Notes under the pieces: model-generated
The model's input: the letters and a program-made list of their open reading frames with translations, nothing else
Database searches by the model: none
Told to the model about the DNA's origin: nothing
Position numbers and translations under genes: made by a program
Source: an uncultured Verrucomicrobiota bacterium
Lineage (GTDB): Bacteria; Verrucomicrobiota; Verrucomicrobiia; Verrucomicrobiales; DEV007
Reading direction: 5' to 3'
Assembly (NCBI GenBank): GCA_902589825.1
Contig: CACIUL010000006.1
Span: 1-64,000 of the forward strand
DNA: 64,000 nt
Shown: in pieces, positions 29,887 through 39,655 of the stretch
Layout of the letters: the number at the start of each line of letters is the position of its first letter
How positions within the stretch are numbered: the stretch's first letter is position 1

Positions 29887-31596
29887 CTAGGGAATCAACC
29901 CGTCAAGGATCTCGCCGCCGGTACGCAATAGTGTGCCCGGAAGTTCCCCCACCCCCTCGACGATTCCTTGCAACACCTTGCGCATAGCTGTTTCAACACC
30001 CAGTTCCTCAGCCGCCCTCATCAGGTTTTCCTTCCCGATAAGGCCTCCTTCTGCCTGTTCCGAGCCCTTTGTGAGAACAGTCATCAAGTCAATGCCCTGA
30101 TCGCGTGCCCTGTCGGCCAGCAATCCAATGGCACGCAGTCCCTTTTCACCCACTCCGGCCAATTCTGCCCATAAGGCAAGGCCGCCCTTGCTGAAAAACT
30201 GATTTCGTATATCAGCAGTAAACGGATCGGCCGCTGAAGGATCAATGCGGCAAATCGCCCAACGGAATCCCTCTGGAGGCTTCTCTGCAGTCACCCCTGA
30301 CTGGGCAAAGACCGTCTCGAAGGCTTTATCACGATCATGGCAGAAGACTTCCTCAATGACTGTTTTTTTGATCAGCGGCAACCACTTGATCACGTCAGGA
30401 TTGATTCCAAGCATGTATATCCCGGAAGGATCCCCTTCTTGGCTCAAGACCGCCCTTCCCTTAAGGCAAGCTGTCCCCGAGGAAAGAAGAAACACATCCT
30501 CAAGTATTGTTTTCGAGCCTTCGTGCACAAAATCAACCTTGAAATCATTAAAGGAAAGGCGCCTGAAGCGACTCGATCCCAGCATCTCATCAAGCCTCTC
30601 CAGGATCGGCATCGCCTCAAAGATTCCGTCCAGCAACCTTGCCTGCCCCGACCATCGAAGAGTATCCGGGTTGGCAGCAGACATCTTCCCTGTAATATCC
30701 ACATCCACCTCAACCATACCCTTCAATCTCTTGATCCAGTCCTCGGGTAAAATTTCACTGGCAGGTACGTTTCTGAATCGTGCATCCAAGTCCAATTCCG
30801 GGGAATTGCCGCTATCAAGCTTTACTTCACCATTCAGGCTCAGTCGCGCATTATCAAAAAGACTCAAGGAAGCCCGGTCAATAAGGATGCTCCCGTTACC
30901 TGCCCGGATCTCGGCACCCTGCAATTCAAGGGCAGGCATCTCCGGACTGCTGATGCGCCCTTGCTGGGCAACGACACGGTGAACCCCTGGAATCACCGTG
31001 GGCTTGATTTCAAGCCTTGTCCCCCTCCCGGAAACGCTCATCTGGTCAAGGCGCCAGTCAAAGTTCATCTCTGCAACCCCTGCCCTCTTCACGACAACCT
31101 GCTTGGGTAAAAACGAACTCAACCACCCCGCCTCGCTACCGGAGTCACCACCTCCCCCTGGATCCTGGCCTTTGTGTTTTCGCGGCTTGTCTCCACGAAC
31201 CGGGTCAATCAAGACATCTAGCCTGTCGACATCAACATCTGTAATTTCCCAGACCCTGTCCCAGACCGCGCCAAAATTCACCCTGGCGCGGACACCATCC
31301 GCCCTTGCTCTCGAAAAAAATGCTCCCGACCGGCCCTTGGCGTTATATCCGTCAGTGTAAGCAGCCATCCCTGTCCACTGGAAGCTGGTAAACTCACCGT
31401 CAGCCTTGAAGACTTGAGACACCTCATCGCCGACAACAGTGCGAAACTTGTCACTGTGAAGATAGGCACGCAGGGCCAGCAATACCAAAAATCCGCCGAC
31501 CACAACAAGCACGAACAATGTAACAACTGCTGCCAGCAAACGCCGGGCAAGCCTTCTTTTTGCCGTCTTTGGTTTTCTTTTTCGCCGAGGAGCCAT
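29887..31596 (-). CDS. AsmA-like membrane-anchored protein
   Basis: Basic N-terminus + single TM helix then long beta-rich region (RNVPASEILPEDWIKRLKGMVEVDVDITGKM..LSSGTACLKGRAVLSQEG). Confidence 0.55.
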   Translation of the reverse strand: MAPRRKRKPKTAKRRLARRLLAAVVTLFVLVVVGGFLVLLALRAYLHSDKFRTVVGDEVSQVFKADGEFTSFQWTGMAAYTDGYNAKGRSGAFFSRARADGVRARVNFGAVWDRVWEITDVDVDRLDVLIDPVRGDKPRKHKGQDPGGGGDSGSEAGWLSSFLPKQVVVKRAGVAEMNFDWRLDQMSVSGRGTRLEIKPTVIPGVHRVVAQQGRISSPEMPALELQGAEIRAGNGSILIDRASLSLFDNARLSLNGEVKLDSGNSPELDLDARFRNVPASEILPEDWIKRLKGMVEVDVDITGKMSAANPDTLRWSGQARLLDGIFEAMPILERLDEMLGSSRFRRLSFNDFKVDFVHEGSKTILEDVFLLSSGTACLKGRAVLSQEGDPSGIYMLGINPDVIKWLPLIKKTVIEEVFCHDRDKAFETVFAQSGVTAEKPPEGFRWAICRIDPSAADPFTADIRNQFFSKGGLALWAELAGVGEKGLRAIGLLADRARDQGIDLMTVLTKGSEQAEGGLIGKENLMRAAEELGVETAMRKVLQGIVEGVGELPGTLLRTGGEILDGLIP

Positions 31597-31741
31597 TACA
31601 AAAATACATATGGATGAATCGCTCTGCTCTCACCCGTCCATTAAAATACCGCCACTTCGGTTCCTTTCGACTCTTTTTTCCGCCGTTGCCTAGGACTGTT
31701 TTGGGGGTTTATTATGGTGAATTGCAAGAAACACCGCCCAC

Positions 31742-33451
31742 GTGCTCAGCCTAGATAAAATCTGCTATACCATTGACAAGGGAGATGAGGAAATCACTCT
31801 CATCAAGGACGCCAGCATCCAGGTCAATCAGGGACACTTCATGGCAATAGTTGGCCCTTCCGGTTGCGGAAAGACCACCCTTTTGAGGATCATAGCCGGG
31901 CTGAACGAGGAAAGCAGCGGCGCCATATACTGGAAAGGCAGAAATCTTGCTGAAGATGAAGACCTGTCTCCATCTGAAATCGGGTATGTCCCTCAATTCA
32001 GTATCGCCTTTGACGAACTGAGCGTTGAGGAAAGCATTGAAAGCGCAATCCGCCTGCGGGTAAGGACCAGATCATTGCAGGAGGTGGATTCCATACTCGA
32101 CAATGTGATCGCCAAGGTCGGGCTTGAAGAATTAAGGGATCGGCGGGTGGAGGTTCTTTCCGGCGGGCAGAAGCGCAGACTGGGTCTTGCACTTGAGCTT
32201 GCCAGCAACCCGGTGCTCCTGCTTTGCGACGAGGTGACAAGCGGGCTTGATCCAAAATCAGAGCAGGAAATTGTCCAATTGATGCACCAGCTTTCCCAAG
32301 AACAGGATCGCATTGTCGTCAACGTGACACATAGCCTGAGCAACCTTGAGCTATACGACTCGGTTTTGGTTCTTTTTGAAGGACGGGTCGTTTATCATGG
32401 CCCTCCGGATTCCCTCACGCACTACTTCAGTACCGACAGTGCTGAGAACATCTATCCTTCGCTCGCGCAGCAAACCCCTGCACAATGGCACGACTCATGG
32501 GAGAAACACAGCGCATCATATTATAAGAAGCAGGATGCTGCGGAAATCACCGGTTCCACACCCGGGGATTCAGCCCACCATGCAACACCAATACCCGGGC
32601 GACTGGTACAACTGCATACCTTGCTGGGAAGGCGCTGGAAGATCTTCTTTCGCGACCGCACGCAAATCCTTCTGCACTTGGCCATGCTCTTTGGATTTCC
32701 GCTTCTCGTCGTTATTTTCGGGCTTGATGGGATCCCCCAACCCATGCATGGGACGGGCATCGGATCCGGCAACCTGATAGAAAAAATCGAGACCGAGATT
32801 AAGGTCGAAAAAAACAAGCTTGAAATTGGCGGACTTTTATCCGGCTTGGTCATGTTTCAGGTGATCCTGCTCACCCTGATGGGGTCAAATAACTCGGCCC
32901 GGGAAATAGCAGGTGAAAGACTGCTGTTTGAAAAGGAGAAATTCGCAGGGCTTCATGTATCCAGCTACATAGCCAGCAAGGTCTTATTCCTGTTAATCCT
33001 CGTTGCCATCCAATCCATCTGGATGGGCGTTTTTGTCGAGTTTCTCATCCCCTCCCTTCCTGGAGAACTTTTATCCAGGCTAATCACCCTGATACTTGTC
33101 AACGCCGCGATGACTTCCATCTGCCTGGGGATCTCCGGCATGATGCGCACCCCGGAGCAGTCATCCCTTTTGAGCATCTACCTTGTGGGCTTTCAATTGC
33201 CTCTTTCCGGTGCCGTGCTCGCTCTTCCGCATTGGCTGGAGCCCTTCACCCGAACCTTTATTTCAGCCTACTGGGGCTGGTCCGGCAACCTTGACCTCAT
33301 GAAGGATCCAAAATTCAGCCAGGCAATCGACAAGGTGACCGAAAAGACATCTATTATCGAGACAGGTTTTTGCCTTACCGTTCTGGCACTGCACATCACT
33401 GCAGGCATTGCCGCTGCATACATTGGTGCCAAGCGACATAGATGGGACTAA
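31742..33451 (+). CDS. ABCG-like ABC transporter (fused ATPase + ABC-2 permease)
   Basis: GPSGCGKTTLLRIIAG, LSGGQKRRLGLALELA, LLLCDEVTSGLDP, C-terminal TM domain. GTG start. Confidence 0.92.
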   Translation: MLSLDKICYTIDKGDEEITLIKDASIQVNQGHFMAIVGPSGCGKTTLLRIIAGLNEESSGAIYWKGRNLAEDEDLSPSEIGYVPQFSIAFDELSVEESIESAIRLRVRTRSLQEVDSILDNVIAKVGLEELRDRRVEVLSGGQKRRLGLALELASNPVLLLCDEVTSGLDPKSEQEIVQLMHQLSQEQDRIVVNVTHSLSNLELYDSVLVLFEGRVVYHGPPDSLTHYFSTDSAENIYPSLAQQTPAQWHDSWEKHSASYYKKQDAAEITGSTPGDSAHHATPIPGRLVQLHTLLGRRWKIFFRDRTQILLHLAMLFGFPLLVVIFGLDGIPQPMHGTGIGSGNLIEKIETEIKVEKNKLEIGGLLSGLVMFQVILLTLMGSNNSAREIAGERLLFEKEKFAGLHVSSYIASKVLFLLILVAIQSIWMGVFVEFLIPSLPGELLSRLITLILVNAAMTSICLGISGMMRTPEQSSLLSIYLVGFQLPLSGAVLALPHWLEPFTRTFISAYWGWSGNLDLMKDPKFSQAIDKVTEKTSIIETGFCLTVLALHITAGIAAAYIGAKRHRWD

Positions 33452-33541
33452 TAAAGAAGGAATCTGCCGGGAAGAGACATATTCTGATACACGTTTTGCA
33501 ATTAATCAGAACTCACGTAAAATAAACTAACTGTAGATTTT

Positions 33542-33958
33542 ATGGCTCGCCGAGCAAGACAGGGGCTCAGCCCCATCCAGATCACATGCATTGCCGTTGG
33601 ACTTGTTGGCGTCGGATTGGTAGCCGTCCTCACTTTCAGCTCAAGCTTTTTCAGTCCTGACAATTCCCTCCGATCCGTCAGTGAACTCAACATTGGCAAC
33701 TATATCACCAGCGGCAACAGCATGGGGGGGACGGTCTGGCGGGTAACCGGCACCATTGATGAAAAGCTCAGGTGGACACGGGACCGGGGGCAAGTGGTCT
33801 CCGTCTACATTGAGCAAGGATCGACCAAGGAGAGTCTCCCCATTGTGGTTCCTGAGAAATTCAAGGACATTAGCATCAACGTCGGGGACAGGTTTACCTT
33901 CAAGGTTGAAGTTGCCGAAAAACAATTCCTTGTCGCCCGCGAACTTGTTCGCTCTTAA
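33542..33958 (+). CDS. Membrane-anchored small protein, OB-fold/CcmE-like
   Basis: N-terminal TM then VTGTIDEKLRW..RGQVVSVYIEQG..LPIVVPEKFKDISINVGDRFTFKVEV. Confidence 0.5.
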   Translation: MARRARQGLSPIQITCIAVGLVGVGLVAVLTFSSSFFSPDNSLRSVSELNIGNYITSGNSMGGTVWRVTGTIDEKLRWTRDRGQVVSVYIEQGSTKESLPIVVPEKFKDISINVGDRFTFKVEVAEKQFLVARELVRS

Positions 33959-33978
33959 ATACATTATCAAAGCCTCCA

Positions 33979-35952
33979 ATGATCCAGAAACATTACATCC
34001 TGCTGACCGCTTTCACGCTGTGCGCACTTTTATTGGAATGCCCGGCACAGGTCCTCACCGGACCTGATGCTGCAGGCGGAGCAACCAGTACCACTACCAC
34101 CAAGCCCGGCAGCACCACAGTCGTCAATCGTCAACCCGCGCAGAAAAGCAAACCCTTCCTCGGAACGGATGTGCCGGTTTTCAACCCGGGAACTGAAATC
34201 TTCAGCTGGGACGGCCAGAACTGGAATGTGACAAACAACCGCCTGATGCGCGCGCGTTTTGAAAAATACCTGAACACGCTGGCAGACGATGCCAATGAAG
34301 ATGAGGAATACCGCAAACTCATAAGGGAAATTCTCGATCAGCTCTCTCCGCACAGGGCAAGTGGCCGCCCCCTGCAGGATGCAGTCGCCCTGTTGCCGCG
34401 CGCGTCGCGCTACCGGATCGACGCAAACCTCTGTGACTCACTCTCTCAGGCCATACTGGCCGTTTATCATGGACAGAAAAACGCAGCCGCACTGACCGCA
34501 ACCAATGCAGCGCTTGAACGCGAGAAAAAGGGCCTGCACTGGAATGTTGAGGTTGCCACTTCTGAAAACCTTATAGAGGAAGCTGAGAGGAAAAGAGGGG
34601 GACCTAGAGGACAGGGACAAAACGGCGGTAACCAGAGCACAGGCAAAGCTGTTTCCAATACCGGTCGGGTTGCCGGCTATTTTCAGAGATTGGCCGAAAT
34701 TGAAGCGATGAAGGTTGCCAACAAGGCCAAGATCGGCATCTCAGAAATTCAGGCAAAAGTCGAATACCAGGCATTAATACTTCAGTTTGCCGTGCAAAGG
34801 AGATGGGAACACGTGATCATTGCCTCGCGTATATACAGGCGCCTTTTCCGGGACGGTGACGGCGTTATCGAGATCAAGGAGGGTTCTGATGCGGATAAAA
34901 TGCTGGCCAAGGGACTCGGAGTCAGCCCCACTGTCACTTCCCTCGACATGTTTGCCAATGAGGTCATTCGCGATGTGGACGAAGGAGTCCGTGCCTTTGA
35001 GTTCCTGGTCGAGAAGGACGAACTGGAAAGCGCGTCAAAACGCCTGGCCGAGGCATTCTTCCTGGGTGAATACCTGCCGAGAATTCGCACCCTTGCCCGG
35101 GAATCGAAACAAAAGGTGCAGCGCTTCGTGCAAGACGCAGATGCCCTGCTCAGCGCCATGGAGGTCCGGGACTACAAGACAGCAGATGACATTGTCGAGA
35201 GAATGCGCAACGGAGCAAAGGACTTTAACTACTCCAAGGCCAAGGCAGGCATTGAGTTCTACACCAACATGAGCAACTCCAGTCTTGCTCAGGCCAAAAT
35301 CGCCGCTCAAAAGAATGACATGGATGAATACAGCAGGCAGATGCAGATGGCGATTGAAGCCTGGCCGCTGAACCCCCAGATCAAGGAGCAGAATGAATTG
35401 TTTGCTTCCGTCGCGGATGTGCAGGTAACCACACTCAACCAGCTGGACACCCTGCTTTCACAGAACAATCACAGGGAAATCATGAAGCAGCAGGGCCGCT
35501 TCATCGCGGCCGTCCAAAGTGATCCACAGCGAAAGGAACAACTCGAGCGGGTGCTCAGTGGTGCCATGGAACTGCAGTTCACCCTGGCAAAAATTGAAGG
35601 CCTCGCTGAAAAAAATGACCCATGGGGCGCCTGGGAAATGGCAAAGGAGGCTAACTCGCGCTCAGCTGATGACATTGAACTTAACCAGTTGCTTACCTCG
35701 TTGACCCTCAAGGTAACCGACTTCGTGAAGATTCTGGATAAAGCCAAGACCCTTGAGGACAGTGGACATTCCGGGATGGGGCTGACTTATTACCTGAAAG
35801 CAAAACGCATCTATCCGAACAGTAATTTTGCTGAGGCAGGAATAAACCGGCTACTGGATGAGGTGCTTCCCAGCTCTGAAAGCCTTGCCACAACTGAATC
35901 CACCCCAGAGCAACAACAGGAGACCGGCCCTGCCCCGTTAAAATTCGACTAA
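33979..35952 (+). CDS. Secreted helical-repeat (TPR-like) protein, hypothetical
   Basis: Signal peptide; helical repeats; no family recognised with certainty. Confidence 0.5.
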   Translation: MIQKHYILLTAFTLCALLLECPAQVLTGPDAAGGATSTTTTKPGSTTVVNRQPAQKSKPFLGTDVPVFNPGTEIFSWDGQNWNVTNNRLMRARFEKYLNTLADDANEDEEYRKLIREILDQLSPHRASGRPLQDAVALLPRASRYRIDANLCDSLSQAILAVYHGQKNAAALTATNAALEREKKGLHWNVEVATSENLIEEAERKRGGPRGQGQNGGNQSTGKAVSNTGRVAGYFQRLAEIEAMKVANKAKIGISEIQAKVEYQALILQFAVQRRWEHVIIASRIYRRLFRDGDGVIEIKEGSDADKMLAKGLGVSPTVTSLDMFANEVIRDVDEGVRAFEFLVEKDELESASKRLAEAFFLGEYLPRIRTLARESKQKVQRFVQDADALLSAMEVRDYKTADDIVERMRNGAKDFNYSKAKAGIEFYTNMSNSSLAQAKIAAQKNDMDEYSRQMQMAIEAWPLNPQIKEQNELFASVADVQVTTLNQLDTLLSQNNHREIMKQQGRFIAAVQSDPQRKEQLERVLSGAMELQFTLAKIEGLAEKNDPWGAWEMAKEANSRSADDIELNQLLTSLTLKVTDFVKILDKAKTLEDSGHSGMGLTYYLKAKRIYPNSNFAEAGINRLLDEVLPSSESLATTESTPEQQQETGPAPLKFD

Positions 35953-35976
35953 GGCATTCATGCCGGTGGCATGACT

Positions 35977-36735
35977 TCACCCGCGGTATTCACTCATGAG
36001 ATCAACCATCTCCTTAACTGCTGAGTAAAAACCGGCATGTAAGGCACGAGAAACCAGGTGATGCCCCACGTTTAGCTCCTTCAGGTGAGGAACATCAAAC
36101 AATCCGGGCAGGTTATCTATTGTAATTCCATGCCCTGCATTGACCTGCAACCCCGACTGGTGAGCCAGGACGGCACAACTCCTCAAGCGCTTCAGCTCGG
36201 CATCACGAGCATCACCCGGGGGCTGGTTTGCGTAATTGCCGGTATGAAGCTCAATCATTTCCGCCCCACACCGGGCAGCCGCCTCAACCTGCTGTATTGA
36301 CGGGTCAATAAACAGGCTCACCTTCACACCAACATCCTGAAACTTTCGTATCACAGGAGTCAACTCCCCGATATTTGAACAAACATCAAGCCCCCCCTCA
36401 GTGGTGATCTCCTGTCGGTTTTCAGGCACAATGCATGCAGAATACGGGGCAAGAGACAGAGCGAGGGAAACAATATCGGCACTGTTGCCGAGCTCGAAGT
36501 TAAGACGCGTTGAAATACTCTCACTCAGTTCAACTACATCCCGATCCTGCATATGTCTCCGGTCCTCACGCAGGTGAGCAGTGATCCCGCTCGCGCCACC
36601 ACGCTCAGCGTCCAGCGCCGCCTGCACAACACAGGGTTCAGCAAAGAAAGAATCCGGCTGACCCGCATAGCGGGCCTGCCTCAAGGTAGCAACATGGTCA
36701 ACATTGACACCAAGTTCAAGCACATCCCCTTGCAC
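35977..36735 (-). CDS. pdxJ: Pyridoxine 5'-phosphate synthase
   Basis: LGVNVDHVATLRQARY, GITAHLREDRRHMQDRDV, LEVNAGHGITIDNL-type motif, ELNVGHHLVSRAL. Confidence 0.96.
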   Translation of the reverse strand: MQGDVLELGVNVDHVATLRQARYAGQPDSFFAEPCVVQAALDAERGGASGITAHLREDRRHMQDRDVVELSESISTRLNFELGNSADIVSLALSLAPYSACIVPENRQEITTEGGLDVCSNIGELTPVIRKFQDVGVKVSLFIDPSIQQVEAAARCGAEMIELHTGNYANQPPGDARDAELKRLRSCAVLAHQSGLQVNAGHGITIDNLPGLFDVPHLKELNVGHHLVSRALHAGFYSAVKEMVDLMSEYRG

Positions 36736-36775
36736 GGTTCAAGATGAGCACGAAATCGAGCCCCGTCAAATTAGC

Positions 36776-38341
36776 CTAGTGACGGAAGTGACGATGCCCC
36801 GTAAACACCATTGCCACATCCCGCTCATCGGCTGCTGCAATCACTTCATCATCCCTGACCGATCCACCGGGCTGAATGCAGGCAGTGGCTCCGGCCTCCG
36901 CCGCTGAAATCAACCCGTCAGGAAAGGGAAACATGGCATCACTTGCAACGGCACTGCCTTTAAGCGATAACCCTGCCTCACCCGCCTTCCAGACAGCGAT
37001 GCGGCAGGCATCAACGCGCGACATCTGCCCTGCCCCGACTCCAAGAGTCCTGTCCCGGGAGCCAAACACGATGGCATTTGACTTTACGTGCTTACACACC
37101 CTCCATGTAAAGCGCATCGCCTCCATTTCTTCAGCGCTCGGCGGACGGGATGTTTTGACTTTCTCCTCAAGGCTATCCAGTCCAAGTGCTGTGGAATCCG
37201 CATCCATTACAAGCAGCCCACCCGGCGCCGACCGGACCACAGGCTCATTAATTGCCGTGCTGAAGAACGCATCCGATACGCACATCAACCGGAGATTCTT
37301 TTTCTTCTGCAGAATAGCACGCGCCTCAGCATCAAATCCAGGTGCAATGATAACGTCGGTGAATATCCCGCCGATCACGCGGGCCAGCCCCTCCGACAAA
37401 GGGCGGTTGCAAACGATTACGCCGCCAAAAGGCGCCTGCCGATCCGTCTCAAAGGCCTTTTCCCATGCATCCCGCAAGTCTTCCCCCTCGTCCGCACAGC
37501 CCACTCCACATGGATTGGTGTGCTTCAGGATGGCCACAGCAGGACGCTTAAACTCACTGATCAGTTCCGCCGCCGCCGAGATGTCAATGACGTTGGTATA
37601 GGAGAGATCCTTCCCCTGCAGCTTGGTAAAGTATTCACTGAATCTCCCATAAAGGGATGCCTCCTGGTGTGGATTCTCGCCATAGCGCAGCTCTGATGCC
37701 AGAGGCAGTGATACACTGTAAGAGCTCTCCGTTCTCTGGCACTTGTTCAGGTAACCGCTGATGGCGGCATCATATTCAGCAGTTCGCTGAAAAACCTTGA
37801 TCGCCAGGGCCTCACGGGTCTTCAGGCTGGTCTCTCCGTCATTTTCCTCGATCTCGGCGGCAATCATTTCATAATCTGCAGGATCACTGATTACCGTGAC
37901 AGCACTATAGTTCTTTGATGCTGCTCTCAGCATGCCGGGACCACCAATATCAATATTTTCGATAGCCTCCTCCAGCGTCACCCCCTCCCTTGCAACGGTT
38001 TGCTCAAAAGGATAGAGGTTGACTACAAGAAGGTCTATCGGCGGAATCCCATGCTTCTGCGCCTGGTTCGGGTCCTCTGGATGATCCCGACGAAACAACA
38101 AACCTCCGTGAACCTTGGGATGAATGGTCTTTAGCCTGCCATCAAACATCTCTGGCTCTCCTGTATAATCGGCAATCTCCACGACAGGAATTCCTTCAGC
38201 AGCAAGGGCTCCAGCAGTGCCTCCTGTCGACAAAATCTCAACACCAAGCTCGTGCAGTCTCTTGGCAAAGGAGACAAGACCGGTTTTATCCGAAACGGAG
38301 ATAAGGGCACGTTTGATTTTCATGAATTGAATATAAGGCAA
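36776..38341 (-). CDS. purH: Bifunctional AICAR formyltransferase/IMP cyclohydrolase
   Basis: KRALISVSDKTGLVSFAKRLHELGVEILSTGGTAGAL; RYGENPHQEASLY; KHTNPCGVG. Confidence 0.97.
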   Translation of the reverse strand: MPYIQFMKIKRALISVSDKTGLVSFAKRLHELGVEILSTGGTAGALAAEGIPVVEIADYTGEPEMFDGRLKTIHPKVHGGLLFRRDHPEDPNQAQKHGIPPIDLLVVNLYPFEQTVAREGVTLEEAIENIDIGGPGMLRAASKNYSAVTVISDPADYEMIAAEIEENDGETSLKTREALAIKVFQRTAEYDAAISGYLNKCQRTESSYSVSLPLASELRYGENPHQEASLYGRFSEYFTKLQGKDLSYTNVIDISAAAELISEFKRPAVAILKHTNPCGVGCADEGEDLRDAWEKAFETDRQAPFGGVIVCNRPLSEGLARVIGGIFTDVIIAPGFDAEARAILQKKKNLRLMCVSDAFFSTAINEPVVRSAPGGLLVMDADSTALGLDSLEEKVKTSRPPSAEEMEAMRFTWRVCKHVKSNAIVFGSRDRTLGVGAGQMSRVDACRIAVWKAGEAGLSLKGSAVASDAMFPFPDGLISAAEAGATACIQPGGSVRDDEVIAAADERDVAMVFTGHRHFRH

Positions 38342-38577
38342 GCAGATGTATCCGCCTATGCCATATAGAGCAAGCGTAAAGCTCGCACACCGGGATTTTC
38401 CGTGATGTCATTCGCCTCAGAATATGCCATCCCAATGCCAATGATTTTCATACCCACGGAATAAAGCAACCAACCCTTTAACCATCAGTGGCTTAAAGGG
38501 TCGGCGTCATTGTTGAGACATCACGCCTGCTCAAGGGCCAAAACCACGCCAATCCCCCTGTTTATCAGGATAATCGG

Positions 38578-38606
38578 TTGACACATGCCTACTGTGAACC
38601 TAGTCT
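38578..38606 (+). promoter_or_regulatory. Candidate sigma70 promoter for rplM-rpsI
   Basis: TTGACA (38578-38583), 17-nt spacer, TAGTCT (38601-38606). Confidence 0.45.
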
Positions 38607-38610
38607 CCGA

Positions 38611-38642
38611 CTCCCTTGATTCTGGGCATTCCCATCAGGGAG
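38611..38642 (+). promoter_or_regulatory. 5' leader hairpin upstream of rplM
   Basis: ctccc(t)tgat tct ggg catt ccc atcagggag, starting about where the mRNA from the candidate promoter would start. Confidence 0.4.
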
Positions 38643-38664
38643 AAGTTAAGACGGGTCATTGAAC

Positions 38665-39096
38665 ATGAAGACTTTCTCGGCAAAAGCAAAAGACGTTGAG
38701 CGCAAGTGGTACATCATTGATGCAACCGAGCAAATCCTCGGGGATGTTGCAGTGCGTGCCGCCTCATTGTTGAGGGGCAAAGGCAAGCCCATTTTTACTC
38801 CCCATGCTGACACGGGGGACTTTGTGATCATCATTAACGCCGAGAAGGTAAAGCTTAGTGGTCGCAAAGAGGAGCAAAAGATTTACCACCGCTATTCAGG
38901 ATACGTCGGTGGTCACCATGAAGACACCCCGGCAACCCTGCGTGAGCGCGCTCCTGAGCGCATCCTCGAGTTTGCCGTCAAGGGAATGATCCCGCGCAAC
39001 CGTCTCGGGAGGCAAATTTTCAAGAAGCTGAAGGTCTATGCCGGTAGCGACCATCCACATCAGGCACAAGAACCGGAAGCCTACCAAGTATCCTGA
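38665..39096 (+). CDS. rplM: 50S ribosomal protein uL13
   Basis: [69 protein letters not shown] track begins at upstream TTG 38659. Confidence 0.96.
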   Translation: MKTFSAKAKDVERKWYIIDATEQILGDVAVRAASLLRGKGKPIFTPHADTGDFVIIINAEKVKLSGRKEEQKIYHRYSGYVGGHHEDTPATLRERAPERILEFAVKGMIPRNRLGRQIFKKLKVYAGSDHPHQAQEPEAYQVS

Positions 39097-39151
39097 ACCC
39101 ATACGGTTATAAAAAAGGGATTCAGCCCCACTTCCTGCAACGTTCATTATA

Positions 39152-39547
39152 ATGAGTAAGACAGACATCATCAAATCCACGGGCCGCCGCAAGACTGCTG
39201 TTGCCAGGGTTCACATGAAGCCGGGCACGGGCCAGATAACGATCAACCAGGAACCAATGGAGGATGTCTTCCCCACATTGGCACTGCAAAACAGCCTGAT
39301 CCAACCTCTCCAGATAGCCAACCAGCCGAAAAGCTGGGACCTTAATGTCATCACCAATGGCGGTGGTGTAACGGGTCAGGTCGGTGCCGTCAGGCTGGCA
39401 ATAGCCCGCGCATTGCTCAAAGACAATCCCGAGTTGAGGGCAACCTTCCGTGAGGAAGGGCTGCTGACCAGGGATGCCAGGAAAAAGGAGCGTAAGAAGG
39501 CCGGACAACCGGGCGCCCGCAAGCGCTTCCAGTTCTCCAAGCGTTAA
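39152..39547 (+). CDS. rpsI: 30S ribosomal protein uS9
   Basis: STGRRKTAVARVHMKPGTGQITIN..GGGVTGQVGAVRLAIARALL..KKAGQPGARKRFQFSKR. Confidence 0.97.
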   Translation: MSKTDIIKSTGRRKTAVARVHMKPGTGQITINQEPMEDVFPTLALQNSLIQPLQIANQPKSWDLNVITNGGGVTGQVGAVRLAIARALLKDNPELRATFREEGLLTRDARKKERKKAGQPGARKRFQFSKR

Positions 39548-39655
39548 TTCAATTCACCTATAAAGGTGGTTACTCGGTATTGAAAATTTCAGGGCAGGCT
39601 CCAGCCCCGAAATGATTTCAACTTGTTGAGTTTTGAGCTCACTTGGGTCAACTCT

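Noticed and set aside
30245-30982. 245-aa plus-strand ORF
   Set aside because: Antisense to the AsmA-like gene; no recognisable domain.
36876-37696. 241-aa and 202-aa plus-strand ORFs
   Set aside because: Both antisense to purH in different frames.
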